Origin: Muribaculaceae bacterium
GTDB lineage: Bacteria; Bacteroidota; Bacteroidia; Bacteroidales; Muribaculaceae
Length of the DNA: 49,943 bases
Assembly (NCBI GenBank): GCA_022510405.1
Contig: JAFLTP010000022.1
Coordinates: 1-49,943, forward strand
Reading direction: 5' to 3'
Positions 1 through 8,509 of the stretch are shown one piece after another (positions within the stretch are counted from its first letter, which is position 1; every line of letters begins with the position of its first letter). Position numbers and translations under genes: made by a program. The notes beneath the pieces were generated by a model. The model was given only the letters and a program-made list of their open reading frames with translations, made no database searches and was not told the DNA's origin.

Positions 1-51
1 CCCGACAACTAATCCTCTAACCTTAAATCTAATACCATGAAAAACACGATG

Positions 52-59
52 CAAAGTTA
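52..59 (-). promoter_or_regulatory. Possible -7 promoter box reading leftwards out of the window
   Basis: On the minus strand this reads TAACTTTG, matching the Bacteroidota -7 consensus TAnnTTTG. No TTTG lies at the expected -33 distance, and the ATG at 38-36 opens only nine codons, so any gene it drives starts beyond the window edge. Positions 1-317 otherwise hold no gene: they are AT-rich spacer and the terminator at 241-274. Confidence 0.3.
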
Positions 60-240
60 AGCATTATTTTGGAAATAAAAAATAAAAATGGCAAAAAAAA
101 TAATTTATTGATACAAAAATGATAAAAAAGATGTGATTTTGGACAAATATAAGGGTAAAAAGGTGTCAAAGTGATTGGTGCCAAGTGCCGTGTGGCGACT
201 GGCAAAAGACGAGGGTCGAAGGCATAGAGACAAATGGGAA

Positions 241-274
241 ATAAAAAAGCCGACGGAAGGAAATCCGACGGCTT
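241..274 (-). terminator. Rho-independent terminator of the two-gene operon at 318-1147
   Basis: Arms 247-256 and 265-274 pair over ten bases with one A-A mismatch around an 8-base loop. Read on the minus strand the hairpin is followed by a run of six T, the expected order for a terminator of the minus-strand genes. The hairpin ends about 43 bases after the stop codon of the membrane protein gene. Confidence 0.8.
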
Positions 275-317
275 GGTGATATTTTAGAAAAATTGATAGA
301 TTAATCCGGAGTGAGGA

Positions 318-701
318 TCAGTTCTTTTCTTTTGCTACCATTAAGTTTCCAACCACAATGAAAATAGCAAGGAACAGGCAGAACCAGATGCCATACCAAC
401 CGAAAGCGTAATTGCTGTTGGGATGATCGAATGCTATACCTGCAGCAAATGCCAATGAAAAGGCATAGGGGAAGAAAAGACCATGTACGATATGATCAAG
501 AGTGGGGATACGTTTCGGTTGTTTGCTAAACAACACTGCGATACGGATAAAGAAAGCCAGGAGTGCAACACCACCGGTGCAACCGGCAGCGATAGTGAGA
601 ACCGGGTGACCCAAAAATCCAATTGTGACATATGGGAAACATGCGGCCACTGCCTTCATGAAGGCTTCGGTCCATGAATCAGAGAAAAAGGAATTGATCA
701 T
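318..701 (-). CDS. Small integral membrane protein, unknown function
   Basis: A 127-residue protein I do not recognise. It has hydrophobic stretches at about residues 17-58 (long enough for two helices), 68-91 and 102-122, so three or four membrane helices are likely, with a short basic loop KQPKR near residue 60 and a charged C-terminus KEKN. There is no signal peptide apart from the first helix and no catalytic motif. It begins 17 bases after the stop of the coiled-coil gene at 719-1147 and shares its promoter and terminator, so the two products probably act together at the inner membrane. This is inference from the operon only. Confidence 0.7.
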   Translation of the reverse strand: MINSFFSDSWTEAFMKAVAACFPYVTIGFLGHPVLTIAAGCTGGVALLAFFIRIAVLFSKQPKRIPTLDHIVHGLFFPYAFSLAFAAGIAFDHPNSNYAFGWYGIWFCLFLAIFIVVGNLMVAKEKN

Positions 702-718
702 AGTATTTTATATTTTTA

Positions 719-1147
719 TTAACCAAGTTGATTTTGAAGATCTTGAATTTGACGGTCAAGATTCTCGTTTTGTTTAGCCAATTTCTCTTTTTCAGATTTC
801 AACACTTCGAGAAGTTGTTGCTTTTTGATTCTATCAAAGTCATCGATGGCACCTTTCACTTTGTCGAGAAGTTCCTGAATTTTTTGAGCCTCTTTCGGGG
901 AAAGAGTTTCAAGTTTCACAAGTTTCTTGTGAGCGTCTTTCAGGTATCCCATTACAGTTGTGGCTGTAACTTTAGCCAGGTCTTTTGTAGCGCCACCAAG
1001 AAGTTTAGCACTTTTCAACCAGTGATTGATAGCTGCATATTGCTGATTTTCATTTTTCTGTTCGAACTTGTTTTTGTAGTCGTCAGACTTTTCTGCCAGG
1101 AATTCGTTTCGATATTCAGCGATGGTTTCGCTTTTTGACTTTCTCAT
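719..1147 (-). CDS. Lysine-rich coiled-coil protein, unknown function
   Basis: A 142-residue, highly charged, soluble protein without signal peptide or membrane helix. Residues from about 66 to the end are almost continuously helical, and the last 40 residues (LKSEKEKLAKQNENLDRQIQ onward) have the leucine/asparagine spacing of a coiled coil. The N-terminal half holds a short less charged patch (LLGGATKDLAKVTATTVMGY). I know no characterised family for it. It is the first gene of an operon with the small membrane protein downstream, and has a full TTTG-N20-TATATTTG promoter. Phasin-like or structural roles are possible but not shown. Confidence 0.7.
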   Translation of the reverse strand: MRKSKSETIAEYRNEFLAEKSDDYKNKFEQKNENQQYAAINHWLKSAKLLGGATKDLAKVTATTVMGYLKDAHKKLVKLETLSPKEAQKIQELLDKVKGAIDDFDRIKKQQLLEVLKSEKEKLAKQNENLDRQIQDLQNQLG

Positions 1148-1175
1148 TTTTTGAAATATGTTTTAATTTAAAAAG

Positions 1176-1207
1176 CAAATATATAAAGAATTAAACTTAG
1201 AAACAAA
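1176..1207 (-). promoter_or_regulatory. Promoter of the coiled-coil/membrane protein operon
   Basis: On the minus strand TTTG (1207-1204) and TATATTTG (1183-1176) are separated by exactly 20 bases, matching the Bacteroidota housekeeping promoter TTTG-N19/21-TAnnTTTG. The predicted transcript starts near 1170, giving a leader of about 23 bases before the ATG at 1147. Confidence 0.75.
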
Positions 1208-1315
1208 AAAAATGAGTTTTAGTTGTAAGTTTTTAATGATGTTTTTGGTGATTTTGATAATAGTTCCCTGGGGAAAGCGAAGTATTTTTTGTAGTACATG
1301 AGTATTGATGTGAAT

Positions 1316-1346
1316 TTTGCAGAGTATCTTAAAATGATTAATTTTG
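1316..1346 (+). promoter_or_regulatory. Promoter of the queFCDE operon
   Basis: TTTG at 1316-1319 and TAATTTTG at 1339-1346 are 19 bases apart, a complete Bacteroidota promoter. The start would be near 1352, leaving a leader of about 40 AT-rich bases before the queF ATG at 1393. I see no preQ1 riboswitch in that short leader. Confidence 0.7.
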
Positions 1347-1392
1347 TAATAAATTCCTACTTATAATTATTTTTTTCTTAGGTCTTGTTTTT

Positions 1393-1869
1393 ATGAGAAG
1401 TGAAAAAGAATTGGAAGGGGTGAATCATCTTGGAAGCAATGGAACAAAATATCCACAAAATTATGATCCGGAATTGCTTGAGACTTTTGAAAACAAACAC
1501 CCGGAAAATGAATATGTAGTAACATTGGATTGTCCTGAATTCACCACATTATGTCCAAAAACCGGTCAACCGGATTTCGGTCACATAGTGATATCTTATA
1601 TACCACGGGAACGTATGGTGGAAAGTAAAAGTTTGAAACTATATTTATTCAGTTTCCGTAACCATGGAGATTTTCATGAGGATGTTGTGAATATCATTAT
1701 GAAAGATCTTCAACGACTTATGGACCCGAAATATATAGAGGTAAAAGGATATTTTATGCCGAGGGGAGGAATTTCTATCCATCCATTTGCAAATTCCGGC
1801 GATGAGGAGCATCAGGAATTATGTATGAAAAGAAAGCTTACTGCATTTGACACAATAACCAAAAAATGA
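1393..1869 (+). CDS. queF: NADPH-dependent 7-cyano-7-deazaguanine reductase QueF
   Basis: QueF reduces the nitrile of preQ0 to the amine preQ1, the last free-base step before insertion into tRNA as queuosine. The 158-residue length fits the short, unimodular QueF type. The catalytic Cys54 ([13 protein letters not shown]) that forms the thioimide and Asp61 are present, and the family motif ESKSLK lies at residues 77-82. Arg89 and Asn90 follow in SFRN. It is the first gene of a four-gene operon and overlaps queC by four bases (ATGA), so translation is probably coupled. A separate GTP cyclohydrolase I must supply the pathway from elsewhere. Confidence 0.96.
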   Translation: MRSEKELEGVNHLGSNGTKYPQNYDPELLETFENKHPENEYVVTLDCPEFTTLCPKTGQPDFGHIVISYIPRERMVESKSLKLYLFSFRNHGDFHEDVVNIIMKDLQRLMDPKYIEVKGYFMPRGGISIHPFANSGDEEHQELCMKRKLTAFDTITKK

Positions 1870-2522
1870 GTAAAGATTCCATCATCATATTAAGCGGGGG
1901 AATGGACAGCACGACCCTTCTCCATTACAAAAAAGACCGGATAGCGCTTGCTGTAAGTTTTGACTACGGGTCGAACCACAATGCCCGTGAAATCGAATGT
2001 GCAAAGTGGCAATGCCAAAGTCTTGGGATCGAGCATTTGGTGATACCGTTGGCTTTTATGGCGGAATACTTCAAGAGTTCACTTTTAAGCGGAAGTGACG
2101 CGATTCCTAAAGGGAATTATGACCTTGAAAACATGAAATCCACAGTTGTGCCGTTCCGCAACGGAATTATGTTGTCGGTAGCATGTGGATTGGCGGAATC
2201 GAGAGGTTTGAAACATGTGATGATGGCAAACCATGGCGGTGACCATGCCATATATCCTGACTGTAGACCGGAATTTGCTAAAGCCATGAGTGAGGCAATG
2301 AAGACCGGCACATACGATGGTATCACATTGATAGATCCGTTTACCCAAATAACTAAAGGAGATATTGCATTATTAGGGGAAAAATTGGGAATAGATTATT
2401 CCCATACCTATTCCTGCTATTGCGGTGGAGAGAAACACTGTGGATCTTGTGGAACATGTAAAGAGCGGAAACAGGCTTTTGAAGCTGCAGGACTTGAAGA
2501 CCCGGTGGAATATGAGGGGTGA
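1866..2522 (+). CDS. queC: 7-cyano-7-deazaguanine synthase QueC
   Basis: QueC converts 7-carboxy-7-deazaguanine to preQ0 using ATP and ammonia. The PP-loop SGGMDS lies at residues 10-15, as in the adenine nucleotide alpha-hydrolase fold. The C-terminal zinc site is complete with Cys184, Cys192, Cys195 and Cys198 ([10 protein letters not shown]). Length 218 is normal. The start overlaps the queF stop by four bases. Directly after its TGA stop, five 7-bp repeat units fill the gap to queD, so the otherwise compact operon has a 40-base spacer here. Confidence 0.96.
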   Translation: MSKDSIIILSGGMDSTTLLHYKKDRIALAVSFDYGSNHNAREIECAKWQCQSLGIEHLVIPLAFMAEYFKSSLLSGSDAIPKGNYDLENMKSTVVPFRNGIMLSVACGLAESRGLKHVMMANHGGDHAIYPDCRPEFAKAMSEAMKTGTYDGITLIDPFTQITKGDIALLGEKLGIDYSHTYSCYCGGEKHCGSCGTCKERKQAFEAAGLEDPVEYEG

Positions 2523-2557
2523 TTTTAAGTTTAAAGTTTTGGGTTTTGAGTTTTGAG
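2523..2557 (+). repeat. Heptamer array, five units, starting at the queC stop codon
   Basis: Immediately after the queC TGA come five consecutive 7-base units: TTTTAAG, TTTAAAG, TTTTGGG, TTTTGAG, TTTTGAG. Phased on GT they read GTTTAAA, GTTTTGG, GTTTTGA, the same unit family as the larger arrays at 43379-43477 and 44472-44630 in the same orientation relative to the upstream gene. Confidence 0.75.
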
Positions 2558-2562
2558 TCGAT

Positions 2563-2895
2563 ATGTATTTTGTAAAGAAAAGATTTGAGATAAGCGCTGC
2601 ACATAAGTTGGATCTCAGTTATGAGAGCAAATGCACGAATGTGCACGGACATAACTGGATCATCACCGTGGAATGTAAATCCAAGGAATTGAATAAAGAC
2701 GGGATGGTGACAGACTTTACGCATATAAAGCAAATGGTGATGGAGAAGCTTGACCATTCTTACATCAACGATGTTTTGGAGGAGAATCCCACGGCAGAAA
2801 ATATAGCCAAGTGGATAGTGGATCATGTTCCCAATTGTTGGCGATGTGAGGTGCAGGAAAGCGAAGGTAACTCTGCAGCCTATGAAAAAGATTGA
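2563..2895 (+). CDS. queD: 6-carboxy-5,6,7,8-tetrahydropterin synthase QueD
   Basis: QueD turns dihydroneopterin triphosphate into 6-carboxytetrahydropterin, the substrate of QueE. The protein is 110 residues, typical of the QueD/PTPS-I branch. The zinc ligands His14 (SAAHKL), His28 and His30 (NVHGHNW) and the nearby catalytic Cys24 are present, as is the Asp64-His65 pair (KLDHSYIND). The ATG lies five bases after the heptamer array behind queC. The stop codon is followed directly by the start of queE, consistent with one transcript. Confidence 0.95.
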   Translation: MYFVKKRFEISAAHKLDLSYESKCTNVHGHNWIITVECKSKELNKDGMVTDFTHIKQMVMEKLDHSYINDVLEENPTAENIAKWIVDHVPNCWRCEVQESEGNSAAYEKD

Positions 2896-2898
2896 TTG

Positions 2899-3498
2899 AT
2901 GAGAAAGATTAACGAGATATTTTATTCGATACAAGGAGAGGGATGCCGGGCAGGTGTCCCTTCGGTTTTTATCAGGTTTTCAGGTTGCAATTTGAAATGC
3001 GGATTCTGTGACACCCGCCATGATGACGGTAAATTTATGAGCGATGATGAAATTATAGAAGAAGTCAATAAGTATCATGGCTCACAAATCGTGCTGACCG
3101 GGGGGGAACCATCACTTTTTATTGATGAAGATTTTATCAGGAAATTGAAGGCTTCTACAGGTTTACCGATAGCAATCGAGACAAACGGCACATACATACT
3201 ACCGGAAAATATTGATTGGGTCACAGTGTCTCCAAAATTTGGAATGGAAGGGAAAGGAGATGCGACCTTAAAAGTGAAACATGCCGAAGAACTGAAGGTG
3301 GTGGATATAGGTCAGGAGTTAGAACCATACTTTCACCTTGAATGTGTTGGACCGGACACAGTGATGTTGTTGCAACCCTGCTATGTGGAAAATGAGAAGG
3401 AAAGGGAAAAAAATACCCGCCAAACAATCGGGCGGGTAATGTCGGATCCTCGATGGAGGTTATCTTTACAGACTCATCGTTGGTTGAATATCCAGTGA
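2899..3498 (+). CDS. queE: 7-carboxy-7-deazaguanine synthase QueE (radical SAM)
   Basis: QueE is the radical SAM enzyme that contracts 6-carboxytetrahydropterin to 7-carboxy-7-deazaguanine. The cluster ligands Cys30, Cys34 and Cys37 form CX3CX2C (GCNLKCGFC), and TGGEP at 67-71 is the SAM-binding motif. The N-terminal FYSIQGEG is diagnostic of the family. I chose the ATG at 2899; a TTG just before it at 2896 would add one residue. At 199 residues it is a compact member. Its 3' end runs towards the convergent zinc-ribbon gene with only 25 bases between them and no clear terminator. Confidence 0.95.
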   Translation: MRKINEIFYSIQGEGCRAGVPSVFIRFSGCNLKCGFCDTRHDDGKFMSDDEIIEEVNKYHGSQIVLTGGEPSLFIDEDFIRKLKASTGLPIAIETNGTYILPENIDWVTVSPKFGMEGKGDATLKVKHAEELKVVDIGQELEPYFHLECVGPDTVMLLQPCYVENEKEREKNTRQTIGRVMSDPRWRLSLQTHRWLNIQ

Positions 3499-3523
3499 GA
3501 ATCGTGAGTGTTAAACTGTGAGT
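3499..3523 (+). repeat. Degenerate heptamer repeat after the queE stop
   Basis: Just after the stop codon, GTGAGTG and GTGAGTT units stand 14 bases apart with TTAAACT between them. These equal the reverse complement of the AACTCAC units seen in the larger arrays, in the same polarity relative to the upstream gene. It is short and imperfect, so the assignment rests on the pattern at other genes. Confidence 0.45.
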
Positions 3524-4372
3524 TCAGGCTTCCGGAGCCGGTTCTTCAGTGGTTGCAGCAGCTTTGGCTGATTTTCTGCGTGTGGTTTTGGGCGCGGTTT
3601 CCTTTACAGGTTCCGGAGCGATACCCACTAGAGCGCCGTCAACCATAATTCTGCCACAATATTCGCATACTATAACTTTACGGTGCATCTTGATTTCAAG
3701 TTGACGCTGAGGAGGAATACGGTTGAAGCAACCACCACAAGCATCACGTTGCACAGTGACAATGGCGAGACCATTACGAGCATTCTTCCTGATTCTTTTA
3801 AAGGCCGCAAGTGTGTAATCATCGATTTTTTGTTCAAGGTCTTTCACCTTGGCTCGAATATTCTCCTCTTCCACACGGGTCTCCGATACAATAGCTTCAA
3901 GTTCTTTCTTTTTGTCTTCAAGAATATGTTGATTGTCGGTGAGCCCTTCCTGAGCCCTTACAACTTCTTGGTCTTTCACCTCAAGTTTCTCATTGGCTTC
4001 CTTGATATTCTTTTCCGCGAGTTCTATTTCAAGACCCTGGAATTCCTTCTCCTTTTCCAGGAAAGAGAATTCACGGTTGTTTCTAACATTGTTTATTTGT
4101 TCCTCATACTGAGCAATCATAGCCTTATGCTCGGCGATTTCGCCGTTTTTCTTTGCAATAAACTGTTTAAGAGCCTTGATTTCTTCCTGATATTTTTCAA
4201 GACGAGTTTGATAACGAATTATTTCGTCTTCCAGGTCTTTCACTTCATTCGGGAGTTCACCGCGAAGTGTCTTGATACGGTCGATTTCGGAAAGATAGCT
4301 TTGGAGTTGATAAAGGTTCTGAAGCCTTTCTTCCACTGAGCGTTCTATGTCGTTCTTCTTTTCGGTTGCCAT
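3524..4372 (-). CDS. Coiled-coil protein with C-terminal C4 zinc ribbon (COG1579 family)
   Basis: A 282-residue soluble protein. Residues about 10-200 form an almost unbroken coiled coil rich in E, K, L and Q. It is followed by a zinc ribbon with two cysteine pairs (ACGGCFNR and VCEYCGRI, about residues 212-245) and a disordered Ala/Lys/Thr-rich tail that resembles DNA- or RNA-binding tails. This is the C4-type zinc-ribbon family usually found next to Nif3-like genes; a nucleic-acid-related role is presumed but its exact function is unknown to me. It lies 18 bases downstream of the Nif3-like gene in the aspS operon. Confidence 0.85.
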   Translation of the reverse strand: MATEKKNDIERSVEERLQNLYQLQSYLSEIDRIKTLRGELPNEVKDLEDEIIRYQTRLEKYQEEIKALKQFIAKKNGEIAEHKAMIAQYEEQINNVRNNREFSFLEKEKEFQGLEIELAEKNIKEANEKLEVKDQEVVRAQEGLTDNQHILEDKKKELEAIVSETRVEEENIRAKVKDLEQKIDDYTLAAFKRIRKNARNGLAIVTVQRDACGGCFNRIPPQRQLEIKMHRKVIVCEYCGRIMVDGALVGIAPEPVKETAPKTTRRKSAKAAATTEEPAPEA

Positions 4373-4390
4373 AGGCTTGAAAGTATGTTG

Positions 4391-5176
4391 TTATAATATT
4401 TTTATCGGATTTGATTCTGAATTGGAAAAATAAGTAGTAAGGTCTGGGAAGTTTTCTCTAATCACCCTTGAAAGGATATCGCGCGAACAGAGTTCACTTT
4501 CATAGTGACCTATGTCAGCAATAATTATCTCATCGCCATAAGATGTGAAGTCATGATATTTCACATCACCGGTGACAAGAATATCAGCCTTCGTATCGAT
4601 TGCAGCCGAAATTAAAGAGGCACCTGCACCGCCGCAAACGGCCACGCGTCTCACCACCAAGGTGGGACTTTGGGCAGAATATCTCAATGCTGCCACATTG
4701 AAGGTTTCTTTGATTTTTCTCAGGAATTCAATTTTTGGCAAAGGATTTATATTTCCGACTACACCAAGACCTGCTTTGGGACTTAGAGGCTGAGGTTGCA
4801 AAACTTCCAGGTTTTTCACAGAAAGTTTTCTTGCAATTTCATGACTTACCCCATCCCACACAGAATCGAGATTGGTGTGGGCCGAGTAAACTGCGATTTC
4901 GTTTTTCAACGCCTCAATCACAAGTCTTTGAGTGTTATCGGCTCCTGTGAGTTGTTTGATACCTTTGAAGATTAAAGGATGATGAGATACAATCAAATTA
5001 CATTCACGTTCCTTTGCTTCTTTCAAAACATCTTCATTGACATCGAGGCAGAGAAGGACAGCCGAAATGATCATTTCGGGGTCACCCACCTGCAAACCCG
5101 CATTGTCATAAGATTCTTGAAGGCTTTTTGGTGCGAATGTTTCAATTACTTCCGCAATGTCCTTTACTTTGACCAT
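4391..5176 (-). CDS. Nif3-like dinuclear metal centre protein
   Basis: A 261-residue member of the Nif3/YbgI family, annotated by homology as GTP cyclohydrolase I type 2-like. The metal-ligand motifs are visible: SHHPLIF near residue 65, the Asp in NLDSVWDG near 103, and DIGHYESE near 221. These proteins form toroidal hexamers with a two-metal site; the physiological substrate is unsettled. Its ATG overlaps the last base of the aspS stop codon (TAATG), so translation is coupled, and the zinc-ribbon gene follows at 18 bases. Length is normal for the short form without the PII-like insertion. Confidence 0.92.
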   Translation of the reverse strand: MVKVKDIAEVIETFAPKSLQESYDNAGLQVGDPEMIISAVLLCLDVNEDVLKEAKERECNLIVSHHPLIFKGIKQLTGADNTQRLVIEALKNEIAVYSAHTNLDSVWDGVSHEIARKLSVKNLEVLQPQPLSPKAGLGVVGNINPLPKIEFLRKIKETFNVAALRYSAQSPTLVVRRVAVCGGAGASLISAAIDTKADILVTGDVKYHDFTSYGDEIIIADIGHYESELCSRDILSRVIRENFPDLTTYFSNSESNPIKIL

Positions 5177-6939
5177 TATTTATCTTTCGACGGGCTTTTT
5201 ATTTCCAGGTTTAATTCCACGAGTTGTTCCGGATCCAATGGAGAAGGGGATTCATTCATCACATCTCTTCCCGAGTTGTTTTTCGGGAAAGCTATAACGT
5301 CTCTTATGGAATCAAGACCAGCAAGGATAGAAACGAAACGGTCGAAACCTAATGCGAGACCGCCGTGAGGTGGTGCACCATAACGGAAAGCGTCCATGAG
5401 GAAACCGAATTGTTCTTTAGCTTTTTCCGGTGTGAATCCAAGGAGTGAGAACATCTCGTTTTGAAGTTCGGGATCATGGATCCTTATAGATCCTCCGCCG
5501 AGTTCATTACCGTTTACCACAATATCATAGGCAGTTGCACGCACGTTACCTGTATCGGTGCGTAGTTTGGGTATGTCATCCGGATTTGGAGAAGTGAAGG
5601 GGTGGTGCATCGCATAATAACGTTGCGTTTCATCATCCCATTCGAACAGCGGGAAGTCAATTACCCAAAGAGGTGCGAAAACATTCTTGTCACGTAGGCC
5701 AAGTCGATTGCCCATTTCCAGGCGAAGTTCAGAAAGTTGTTTGCGTGTCTTCATGGCATCACCTGTCATGATCAGCATCAAGTCACCGGGTTTGGCCCCC
5801 ATTCTGTCCGCCCATTCTTTAAGTTGATCTTCAGTATAGAATTTACCCACAGAACTCTTAAAAGAGCCATCGGGTTCAACTTTCACCCAAATAAGACCTT
5901 TAGCTCCGACCTGAGGACGTTTTACGAATTCAGTGAGTTCATCAATTTGCTTTCGGGAATAATTTGCGGCACCAGGAACATTAATACCCACCACCAACTC
6001 AGCGTCGTCAACTACTGAGAATCCTTTTCCCTTTGCAAGATCAGTGAGATCTACGAATTCCATTCCGAAACGGATATCGGGTTTATCGCTACCATATTTT
6101 TCCATAGCCTCTTTCCATGTAAGACGAGGGAAAGGTTCGGTAAAGTCAATATTTTTTACATATTTGAAGATATGTTTCACGAGACCTTCAAACATATCGA
6201 TGACATCTTCTTGTTTCACGAAACTCATCTCGCAGTCGATCTGCGTGAATTCCGGCTGACGGTCAGCACGTAAGTCTTCGTCTCTGAAACATTTTGCAAT
6301 CTGGAAGTAACGGTCGAAACCGCTCACCATCAATAATTGCTTGAAAAGCTGAGGACTTTGCGGCAAAGCATAGAATTCACCGGGATTCATTCTTGAAGGC
6401 ACCACGAAATCACGTGCTCCTTCGGGAGTGGATTTAACCAATATAGGGGTTTCAATTTCCAAAAATCCCTTTGAGTCCAAATATCTACGGATTTCAAAGG
6501 CCATTTTATGACGAAGCTCAAGGTTTTTCCTTACGCTTGGTCTGCGCAGGTCGAGATAACGATATTTCATTCTGAGATCGTCGCCGCCATCGGAATTGTC
6601 TTCGATAGTGAAAGGCGGTACGTCGCTTTTATTAAGGATTTTGAGAGAGTCAGCGATAATTTCGATATCACCAGTGGGGATATTTTTATTTTTGTTTTCG
6701 CGTTCCGCCACCTTACCGCTGATTTGCACCACAAATTCCCTACCCAAAGAGTTTGCATCGTGGAAAAGGTCGGGATTTTCCGAAGAATTGAAAACAACTT
6801 GAGTGACACCATATCTGTCACGGAGGTCAAGGAAAGTCATACCTCCCATTTTACGGTTTTTCTGCACCCAGCCGGCAATAGTAACCTCCTTGCCCTTGTC
6901 ATCAAGACGCAGTTCACCGCAGGTTTTGTCTCTATACAT
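5176..6939 (-). CDS. aspS: Aspartate--tRNA ligase
   Basis: Class II aminoacyl-tRNA synthetase charging tRNA-Asp (587 residues, the bacterial length). The N-terminal OB-fold anticodon-binding domain (about 1-110) contains [11 protein letters not shown]. Motif 2 is seen in [20 protein letters not shown], and the bacterial GAD insertion domain lies about 280-410. Motif 3 appears as [10 protein letters not shown] near the C-terminus. It heads an operon with the Nif3-like and zinc-ribbon genes. A roughly 90-base leader with an 8-bp stem lies upstream, and a TAAATTTG box is at 7042-7035 on the minus strand, suggesting the leader is transcribed. Confidence 0.97.
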   Translation of the reverse strand: MYRDKTCGELRLDDKGKEVTIAGWVQKNRKMGGMTFLDLRDRYGVTQVVFNSSENPDLFHDANSLGREFVVQISGKVAERENKNKNIPTGDIEIIADSLKILNKSDVPPFTIEDNSDGGDDLRMKYRYLDLRRPSVRKNLELRHKMAFEIRRYLDSKGFLEIETPILVKSTPEGARDFVVPSRMNPGEFYALPQSPQLFKQLLMVSGFDRYFQIAKCFRDEDLRADRQPEFTQIDCEMSFVKQEDVIDMFEGLVKHIFKYVKNIDFTEPFPRLTWKEAMEKYGSDKPDIRFGMEFVDLTDLAKGKGFSVVDDAELVVGINVPGAANYSRKQIDELTEFVKRPQVGAKGLIWVKVEPDGSFKSSVGKFYTEDQLKEWADRMGAKPGDLMLIMTGDAMKTRKQLSELRLEMGNRLGLRDKNVFAPLWVIDFPLFEWDDETQRYYAMHHPFTSPNPDDIPKLRTDTGNVRATAYDIVVNGNELGGGSIRIHDPELQNEMFSLLGFTPEKAKEQFGFLMDAFRYGAPPHGGLALGFDRFVSILAGLDSIRDVIAFPKNNSGRDVMNESPSPLDPEQLVELNLEIKSPSKDK

Positions 6940-6972
6940 ACTTTAAGATTCGTTATCCGTTCTAAGGTATTA

Positions 6973-7042
6973 GTATTGACCCAGGATACTAGCGATTAAA
7001 CCACCTAAGTCAATACACACTACGCAATAATTTGCAAATTTA
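6973..7042 (-). promoter_or_regulatory. aspS leader: -7 box and structured 5' UTR
   Basis: On the minus strand TAAATTTG (7042-7035) matches the -7 consensus; a -33 TTTG is not visible. Downstream in the presumed leader the arms 7016-7009 and 6980-6973 are an exact 8-base inverted repeat, and inside it, beyond a 2x2 internal loop, AGG pairs with CCT. The loop is about 18 bases. The hairpin lies 33-77 bases before the aspS ATG and has no T run, so it looks more like an RNA control element than a terminator. The rest of 7043-7174 is AT-rich spacer. Confidence 0.5.
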
Positions 7043-7174
7043 ATGATAAATCAGCGATTAAGCCCATTTTTATTGATAAAAAAGGAAAATTTGTGGGGGT
7101 TCAATAATCCAATTTAAAGTTTATTTGTTTTAATAATATAATTAAAATTATTAACCAACTAAAAATTTAAGATT

Positions 7175-7411
7175 ATGAACGACGTGTTAGATACCGAAGA
7201 GAGAAGGGATCTCCCTGACAGCGTATTCGGTTTACCGGAAAGAAGAGAATATCCAATGCCTGATGCAGCACATGTAAGAGCAGCAGAGGCTTATTTCAGA
7301 TATTGTCCCGAAGATTTGAAACCTAAATTAGCAAGAGCTATCTTAAGGTTTGCACAGGAATATGGAGTGGATGTGGAAAGTCCCACAATTCTCTCTTATG
7401 CCCAGGAATAA
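7175..7411 (+). CDS. Small protein resembling the DUF6582 domain
   Basis: A 78-residue soluble protein. Its core is LPDSVFGLPERREYPMPDAA followed by an HVRAA helix. The motif order LPxSxFxLPxxRxYPxxDxxHVR resembles DUF6582, a short domain known from phage-related and stand-alone proteins; I recognise this by eye only. The second half, ending in ARAILRFAQEYGVDV, is predicted helical. It stands alone on the plus strand between two minus-strand operons. An AT-rich upstream region has TTTG at 7090-7093 but only an imperfect -7 box. No phage genes are nearby, so any phage link would be historical. Confidence 0.6.
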   Translation: MNDVLDTEERRDLPDSVFGLPERREYPMPDAAHVRAAEAYFRYCPEDLKPKLARAILRFAQEYGVDVESPTILSYAQE

Positions 7412-7439
7412 AAACTGAAGTTTATAGAAAACGTTGAAT

Positions 7440-8504
7440 TTAATTGTTCTGCTCTCCTTCCTCTTCTTCATCCGGGAAGGGGAGCGGATTGTCTTTAAGC
7501 AGGTCGATAGCAAAATCAAGTATCGCATCCTTGCCTTCGGCAAGTTCTTCTTCAGGTGCGTGTACCTCACAACCGGGTGAAGGGTCAATACCGTTCTCAA
7601 TCACATTACCTTTTGCATCGAGGATAGGACAAGCTGAAAATCTAATGCTCCAGCCTATTGGAAGTTCCGATGTGAAAGGCATACCGCCGCCTCCTCCGGT
7701 TTTGGCTCCAACAATCCTTACATTGGGAAGTTCTTTCATCACTGAAACAAAATTGTTTGCCGCGGAAAAACATGATCTGTTTGTGAGCACAACAATATCT
7801 CCGTTCCATTTAATTCTTCCTTCAGCGGCCGGTTTGTATTCCATTGGATAAGGTTCCGAGAAATCATCATGACCCGGGCCCGTCTTGTGCATAAGATATC
7901 CACCCACAAAAGGTTCGTCAATGAATCTGCCCACCAGTGTATTAATGTTAGTAAGCGCACCCCCGCCATTGTCTCTTATATCAATGATAAGTCCACGGCT
8001 GTTGATCATCAAAGCCAGGATGTAATCCAATGAAGTTTCGCTTATGGTATTGGAAAAAGAAGGATAATAGATATAAGCGATTTCATTTTGTATCTGGCGA
8101 TACATGATACCGCTTGTGGTGAGCCAATTGAAATCAAGATAGTATTCCTCGATGGTTCGAAGGTTGAAATCCTGTGGGTAGTCACTCCACCAGTTTCGGT
8201 AGTAACTTGCAGAAAAACGGGAAGAGAGGTTTACATGCCCGTCTTCGAGTTCGTCGAGCATCTGGGCGCAAATAAAGAAAAGTTCCAGAACGGTTGTTTC
8301 AGGTTCTATTAGAGCCCTGTATTTTTCCACTACCTCATTCCAGTTGATATTTTTATCAGAAAGGAAACAGTAATGTTGGTCAATGATATCTGCCAATGCG
8401 TCAAAATTGCCCAACAGGGTGTTGTCATAATCCGGTTCGTCATGACAAGAAGAGAAAGAGAGGGAGAAAATAACCAGAGATATGATTAAATAAAATTTTT
8501 TCAT
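7440..8504 (-). CDS. S41-family peptidase, predicted lipoprotein
   Basis: A 354-residue C-terminal-processing-type serine protease of family S41. The start MKKFYLI is chosen because it gives a clean lipoprotein signal peptide ending in FSSC with Cys20; a TTG three codons upstream would overlap the previous stop. The protease core shows DIRDNGGG (substrate-binding strand), NRSCFSAANNF with the presumed nucleophile Ser, and VGAKTGGGGG with the presumed Lys. A PDZ domain is not obvious. The C-terminus is acidic (PDEEEEGEQNN). It begins five bases after the DUF3316 gene and is probably periplasmic or outer-membrane anchored. Confidence 0.88.
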   Translation of the reverse strand: MKKFYLIISLVIFSLSFSSCHDEPDYDNTLLGNFDALADIIDQHYCFLSDKNINWNEVVEKYRALIEPETTVLELFFICAQMLDELEDGHVNLSSRFSASYYRNWWSDYPQDFNLRTIEEYYLDFNWLTTSGIMYRQIQNEIAYIYYPSFSNTISETSLDYILALMINSRGLIIDIRDNGGGALTNINTLVGRFIDEPFVGGYLMHKTGPGHDDFSEPYPMEYKPAAEGRIKWNGDIVVLTNRSCFSAANNFVSVMKELPNVRIVGAKTGGGGGMPFTSELPIGWSIRFSACPILDAKGNVIENGIDPSPGCEVHAPEEELAEGKDAILDFAIDLLKDNPLPFPDEEEEGEQNN

Positions 8505-8509
8505 TATAA

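Noticed and set aside
1347..1392. preQ1 riboswitch in front of queF
   Set aside because: The leader is only about 40 bases, AT-rich, without the stem and A-rich tail of a preQ1-I aptamer.
6940..7174. tRNA gene in the aspS upstream gap
   Set aside because: The inverted repeat there gives one stem only; no cloverleaf, T-loop (GTTCRA) or CCA-like end could be found.
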